From contig JAGBZE010000110.1 in NCBI GenBank assembly GCA_017628435.1, forward strand, positions 1 through 6,609: a DNA stretch of 6,609 nt. The letters are read 5' to 3'. The position numbers and the translations under genes are program-made. How positions within the stretch are numbered: position 1 is the stretch's first letter; every line of letters begins with the position of its first letter. Shown here piece after piece: positions 4,502 through 6,609 of the stretch. This stretch comes from Akkermansia sp. GTDB taxonomy: Bacteria > Verrucomicrobiota > Verrucomicrobiia > Verrucomicrobiales > Akkermansiaceae. The notes beneath the pieces are model-generated. The model did no database searches. It was not told the origin of the DNA and saw only the letters and a list, made by a program, of their open reading frames with translations.

Positions 4502-6361
4502 CTACGTTTTTTCCCATTCCTGGCCAGCAGCCGTGCCATAGGCCGGGTGGGCCCAGAGGCGGCGGGCCATGAGGCCGGGGCTGAGCAGGCCGAGCAGGAA
4601 GCGGCGGCGCTGAGCCGGGCGGTCGAACTCCGGCATGGGCTTATCCGGGGTGCAGAAGGCAGCCGGGTCATAGGGCGGCGGCTCGGGGGCAGGGGGAAGC
4701 GTGGTAGTGAGACCCAGGCAGGCGGTGCAGTGGCCGCAGGCGGGGCGGCTCTGGTTCATGAAGTATTCCTCCAGCGCCTGGTTCAGGCAGGTGGGGGCCA
4801 TCAGCATATCCACCACCAGCTGCTGGCGGGCCAGGTCGGCTTCCCGTCGGCGGGCGAAAGCGGCGCTGAGTTCGGCGGCCACACTGCGGGCATCGGCAGC
4901 GGGGGCAGAGGGCAGCTGGTGCAGGCAGAGCGCCTGCTGGCGCATCGTCAGCTTCCATTCGCCGGCGGCCTCGCATTCGTACAGATACTCCACCGCCTCG
5001 GCGAAGCTGCAATCCCAGGCCAGTGCGGCGTCCTCCACCTCGCCTTCGCGGTGGGCATCCAGCCAGCGGAGCCGGGCGCATTCGGCAGCATCGCGTCCAT
5101 CGGTGATGGTCGCCATAGGGAAAAGCGGCTTCACTTTATAATACTTGCTGCCCTTGCTTTCGATTTCCACACTGTCCTGCAGCCGCATGAGCGCGCGCGT
5201 GGGTACATCGTCCGGCACATCGCAGGTGGTGCCCAGCTCCCAGAGCGAAACCACGCGGCGCCCGGCGGGAATCAGCCAGCGCACGCAGCGCAGCACGCCC
5301 TCCGGGTCCGGCTCTGCGGCCAGAATCCGGTTGCGGGCCTCCACCAGATCCGGCGCATGCAGCAGAATGAGGCTGGTGCAGGGGGCTCCATCGCGCCCGG
5401 CGCGGCCGGATTCCTGCAGGTAGGATTCAGGCGAGGATGGCGTGCTCCAATGCACCACGGAGCGTACATCCGGCTTATCAATGCCCATGCCGAAAGCAAT
5501 GGTGGCCACCAGCACGGTGATTTCATTGCGCAGGAAAGCATCCTGCAGCTGCTCGCGCTGGTCGGCGGGCAGGCCGGCGTGGTAATAAGCGGCTGGGTAG
5601 CCCAGGCGGGCGAGTTCCCCGGCAAGCCACTCGCTTTCCTTGCGGGTGCGGCAGTAGACGATGGCGGGCAGGTTGGCGGCCTCTGCCAGGTAGGGGAGCA
5701 GGGCGGCCATGCGGTCCTCTACCGGGCGGCAGATGCGGGTGATACTGCTGCGGTAAGGCGGCAGCACCACGCGATTCTCCTCGGGTATGCCGAAGGCCCG
5801 GCCCAGGTCGCTCTGCACGCGCGGCGTGGCCGTGGCGGTGAGGGCCAGGGTAGCGTGGGGGCTCAGTTCCTGCTGCAGGGTGGGGAGCTTCAGGTAATCC
5901 GGGCGGAAACTGTGGCCCCATTCGGAGACGCAGTGCGCTTCATCCACCACCATGAGGGCTATGCCTGTGGCGGCCAGCGTGTGGCGCAGCTCCCGGTTTT
6001 CCAGTGATTCCGGGGCCACAAAGAGGATGCGGAGCTGCCCGCTGGCGGTATCCTGTAGCACGGCTGCTCGTTCCTCCGGTGCCAGGGTGGAATCAAAACG
6101 CGCAGCACTTATGCCCAGGGCGCGCAGGGTCTCGCATTGGTCGCGCATGAGGGCAATGAGCGGCGAAATCACCAGACTCGTTCCCCCCAGCAGCTCTGCC
6201 GCGGCCTGGTAGCACAGGCTCTTGCCGTGCCCGGTGGGCAGCACCCCCAGCGCATTCTGCCCCGCCAGCACCAGCTGGATAAGCTGCCGTTGCCCGTTTC
6301 TCAGGGCTTCCTTGCGAAACAGCTTCAGTATATGCGCCTCTGCCTCCGGGGTGAATTCCAT
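4502..6361 (-). CDS. recQ: RecQ-family ATP-dependent DNA helicase with late zinc-binding cluster
   Basis: This 619-residue cytosolic 3'-5' DNA helicase likely acts in recombinational repair and stalled-fork processing. All core motifs are present: motif 0 Gln (around RNGQRQLI, 21-28), Walker A LPTGHGKS (41-48), DEAH (140-143) followed by the RecQ aromatic loop SEWGHSFRPDY (146-156), motif III LTATATP (174-180), motif IV YCRTRKE (236-242), motif V around ATIAFGMGIDKPDV (286-299), and motif VI QESGRAGRDG (316-325). Four likely zinc-binding Cys are at 525, 542, 545 and 548, with the RecQ-like CLNQALEEYF before the CGHCTAC cluster. They lie about 190 residues after motif VI, whereas in E. coli RecQ the zinc domain follows the helicase core directly. 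The intervening part may contain a winged-helix-like segment (about 365-480). No HRDC domain is evident. The tail (586-606, starting RRFLLGLLSP) resembles that of non-canonical RecQ proteins. The Walker A His replaces the usual Gly of MPTGGGKS. ATG 6361 is supported by a -10 box just upstream. Confidence 0.93.
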   Translation of the reverse strand: MEFTPEAEAHILKLFRKEALRNGQRQLIQLVLAGQNALGVLPTGHGKSLCYQAAAELLGGTSLVISPLIALMRDQCETLRALGISAARFDSTLAPEERAAVLQDTASGQLRILFVAPESLENRELRHTLAATGIALMVVDEAHCVSEWGHSFRPDYLKLPTLQQELSPHATLALTATATPRVQSDLGRAFGIPEENRVVLPPYRSSITRICRPVEDRMAALLPYLAEAANLPAIVYCRTRKESEWLAGELARLGYPAAYYHAGLPADQREQLQDAFLRNEITVLVATIAFGMGIDKPDVRSVVHWSTPSSPESYLQESGRAGRDGAPCTSLILLHAPDLVEARNRILAAEPDPEGVLRCVRWLIPAGRRVVSLWELGTTCDVPDDVPTRALMRLQDSVEIESKGSKYYKVKPLFPMATITDGRDAAECARLRWLDAHREGEVEDAALAWDCSFAEAVEYLYECEAAGEWKLTMRQQALCLHQLPSAPAADARSVAAELSAAFARRREADLARQQLVVDMLMAPTCLNQALEEYFMNQSRPACGHCTACLGLTTTLPPAPEPPPYDPAAFCTPDKPMPEFDRPAQRRRFLLGLLSPGLMARRLWAHPAYGTAAGQEWEKT

Positions 6362-6367
6362 GCTCTG

Positions 6368-6395
6368 ATTCTACCACCGCCCCGCACTCACGCAA
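6368..6395 (-). promoter_or_regulatory. recQ promoter, sigma-70 type, leaderless layout
   Basis: On the minus strand TTGCGT (6395-6390) is followed by a 16-nt spacer and TAGAAT (6373-6368, 5/6 match). The -10 ends exactly 6 nt before the recQ ATG at 6361, as at zupT and mscS, and there is no Shine-Dalgarno sequence. A direct repeat GCACTCA (6384-6390 and 6396-6402 on the + strand) surrounds the -35. Confidence 0.55.
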
Positions 6396-6457
6396 GCACT
6401 CAATGCGTCAATGGGAGTGAATAGCTAATCGGTAACTCCTGCTAAGCCGAAGTTTCC

Positions 6458-6477
6458 CGCCAAATGGGAGTTTGGCG
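6458..6477. repeat. Hairpin CGCCAAA/TTTGGCG
   Basis: A perfect 7-bp stem with a 6-nt loop (TGGGAG). The 9-mer AATGGGAGT covering the loop also occurs at 6410-6418, 53 nt away. It lies upstream of recQ, with no gene in 6362-6609. It could be a regulatory site or an interspersed palindrome. Confidence 0.6.
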
Positions 6478-6480
6478 AAT

Positions 6481-6508
6481 GCAGATTTCAGAAGTCAGAA
6501 TGCAGAAT
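6481..6508. repeat. Heptanucleotide repeat tract (4 units, TCAGAAT type)
   Basis: Four contiguous 7-nt units: GCAGATT, TCAGAAG, TCAGAAT, GCAGAAT. This is the same period as the other intergenic tracts with a different sequence. Hairpins flank it on both sides (6458-6477 and 6520-6537). Confidence 0.8.
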
Positions 6509-6519
6509 TGTGAGTTTGT

Positions 6520-6537
6520 GTGCGGCGGTTGCCGCAC
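6520..6537. repeat. Hairpin GTGCGGC-GGTT-GCCGCAC
   Basis: A perfect 7-bp GC-rich stem with a 4-nt loop, 8 nt before the strong terminator-like stem at 6546-6575. It resembles the short hairpins of the 4233-4449 array in size and composition, but lacks the AGAGAATTT linker. Confidence 0.7.
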
Positions 6538-6545
6538 CTGTAAAC

Positions 6546-6575
6546 AAAATTACCTGAGAAATCTCAGGTAATTTT
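6546..6575. terminator. Bidirectional rho-independent terminator
   Basis: AAAATTACCTGAG pairs perfectly with CTCAGGTAATTTT (13 bp, loop AAAT) and is followed by CATTTCTTT. The A-rich left flank makes it usable on the minus strand as well. No gene ends nearby inside the window on the left, because recQ starts at 6361 and runs leftward. It therefore most likely ends a minus-strand gene lying beyond the right edge, and so separates that gene from recQ. Confidence 0.75.
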
Positions 6576-6584
6576 CATTTCTTT

Positions 6585-6604
6585 GCGCGGCCGCCAGGCT
6601 GCGC
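6585..6604. repeat. Hairpin GCGCGGCC-GCCA-GGCTGCGC
   Basis: An 8-bp stem with one G-T wobble and a 4-nt loop, at the extreme right of the window. It is the third hairpin in a row (after 6520-6537 and 6546-6575). What follows it is outside the window. Confidence 0.65.
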
Positions 6605-6609
6605 ACTAA

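Noticed and set aside
4200..4517. Minus-strand ORFs through the tig-recQ gap (KYELRITSYELR-type translation)
   Set aside because: The translation simply reads the heptads and hairpin linkers; it is low in complexity and repeats itself. No promoter or domain supports a protein.
4547..6007. Long + strand ORF (486 codons) opposite recQ
   Set aside because: It is the antisense shadow of a helicase with all motifs intact; the open frame reflects high GC at third codon positions.

Overview
The window is a piece of a moderately GC-rich bacterial chromosome. It holds five complete housekeeping-type genes separated by intergenic DNA that is unusually rich in hairpins and 7-nt repeats. The lineage cannot be fixed from sequence alone. 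Protein style and the repeat-filled spacers are compatible with a Verrucomicrobiota / Akkermansia-like gut bacterium, but this is a guess from memory, not a search result. No phage, plasmid, transposase, rRNA, tRNA or CRISPR locus is visible.

Layout. Positions 1-385 form a very long inverted repeat: two arms of about 145 bp around a 94-bp core, with no gene. Next is a small secreted chagasin-family (I42) cysteine-peptidase inhibitor on the + strand (490-876). It converges on an MscS-type mechanosensitive channel gene on the - strand (916-1734), with a 14-bp-stem hairpin over the junction. A ZupT-like ZIP metal transporter follows on the - strand (1870-2673). It is divergent from tig, the trigger factor gene (+, 2812-4116), with back-to-back promoters in the 138-bp gap. 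tig ends in a textbook rho-independent terminator. The tig-recQ gap (4117-4501) contains two 5x7-nt repeat tracts flanking an array of hairpins. A RecQ-family helicase gene (-, 4502-6361) comes next. The last 248 bp (6362-6609) hold the recQ promoter, another heptad tract, a bidirectional terminator and three more hairpins, but no gene.

The genes do not form an operon or a shared pathway. Each looks like an independent transcription unit: turgor relief (MscS), divalent-metal uptake (ZupT), co-translational folding (trigger factor), DNA repair (RecQ) and envelope or extracellular peptidase inhibition (chagasin-like).

Two signals stand out. First, in the tig-recQ gap an exactly conserved 9-nt linker (AGAGAATTT, four times) separates hairpins whose stem sequences all differ but stay self-complementary; this is the reverse of the usual REP/BIME pattern, where the palindrome is conserved. 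Second, all three minus-strand genes (mscS, zupT, recQ) have a -10-like hexamer ending exactly 6 nt before the ATG, which predicts leaderless mRNAs.
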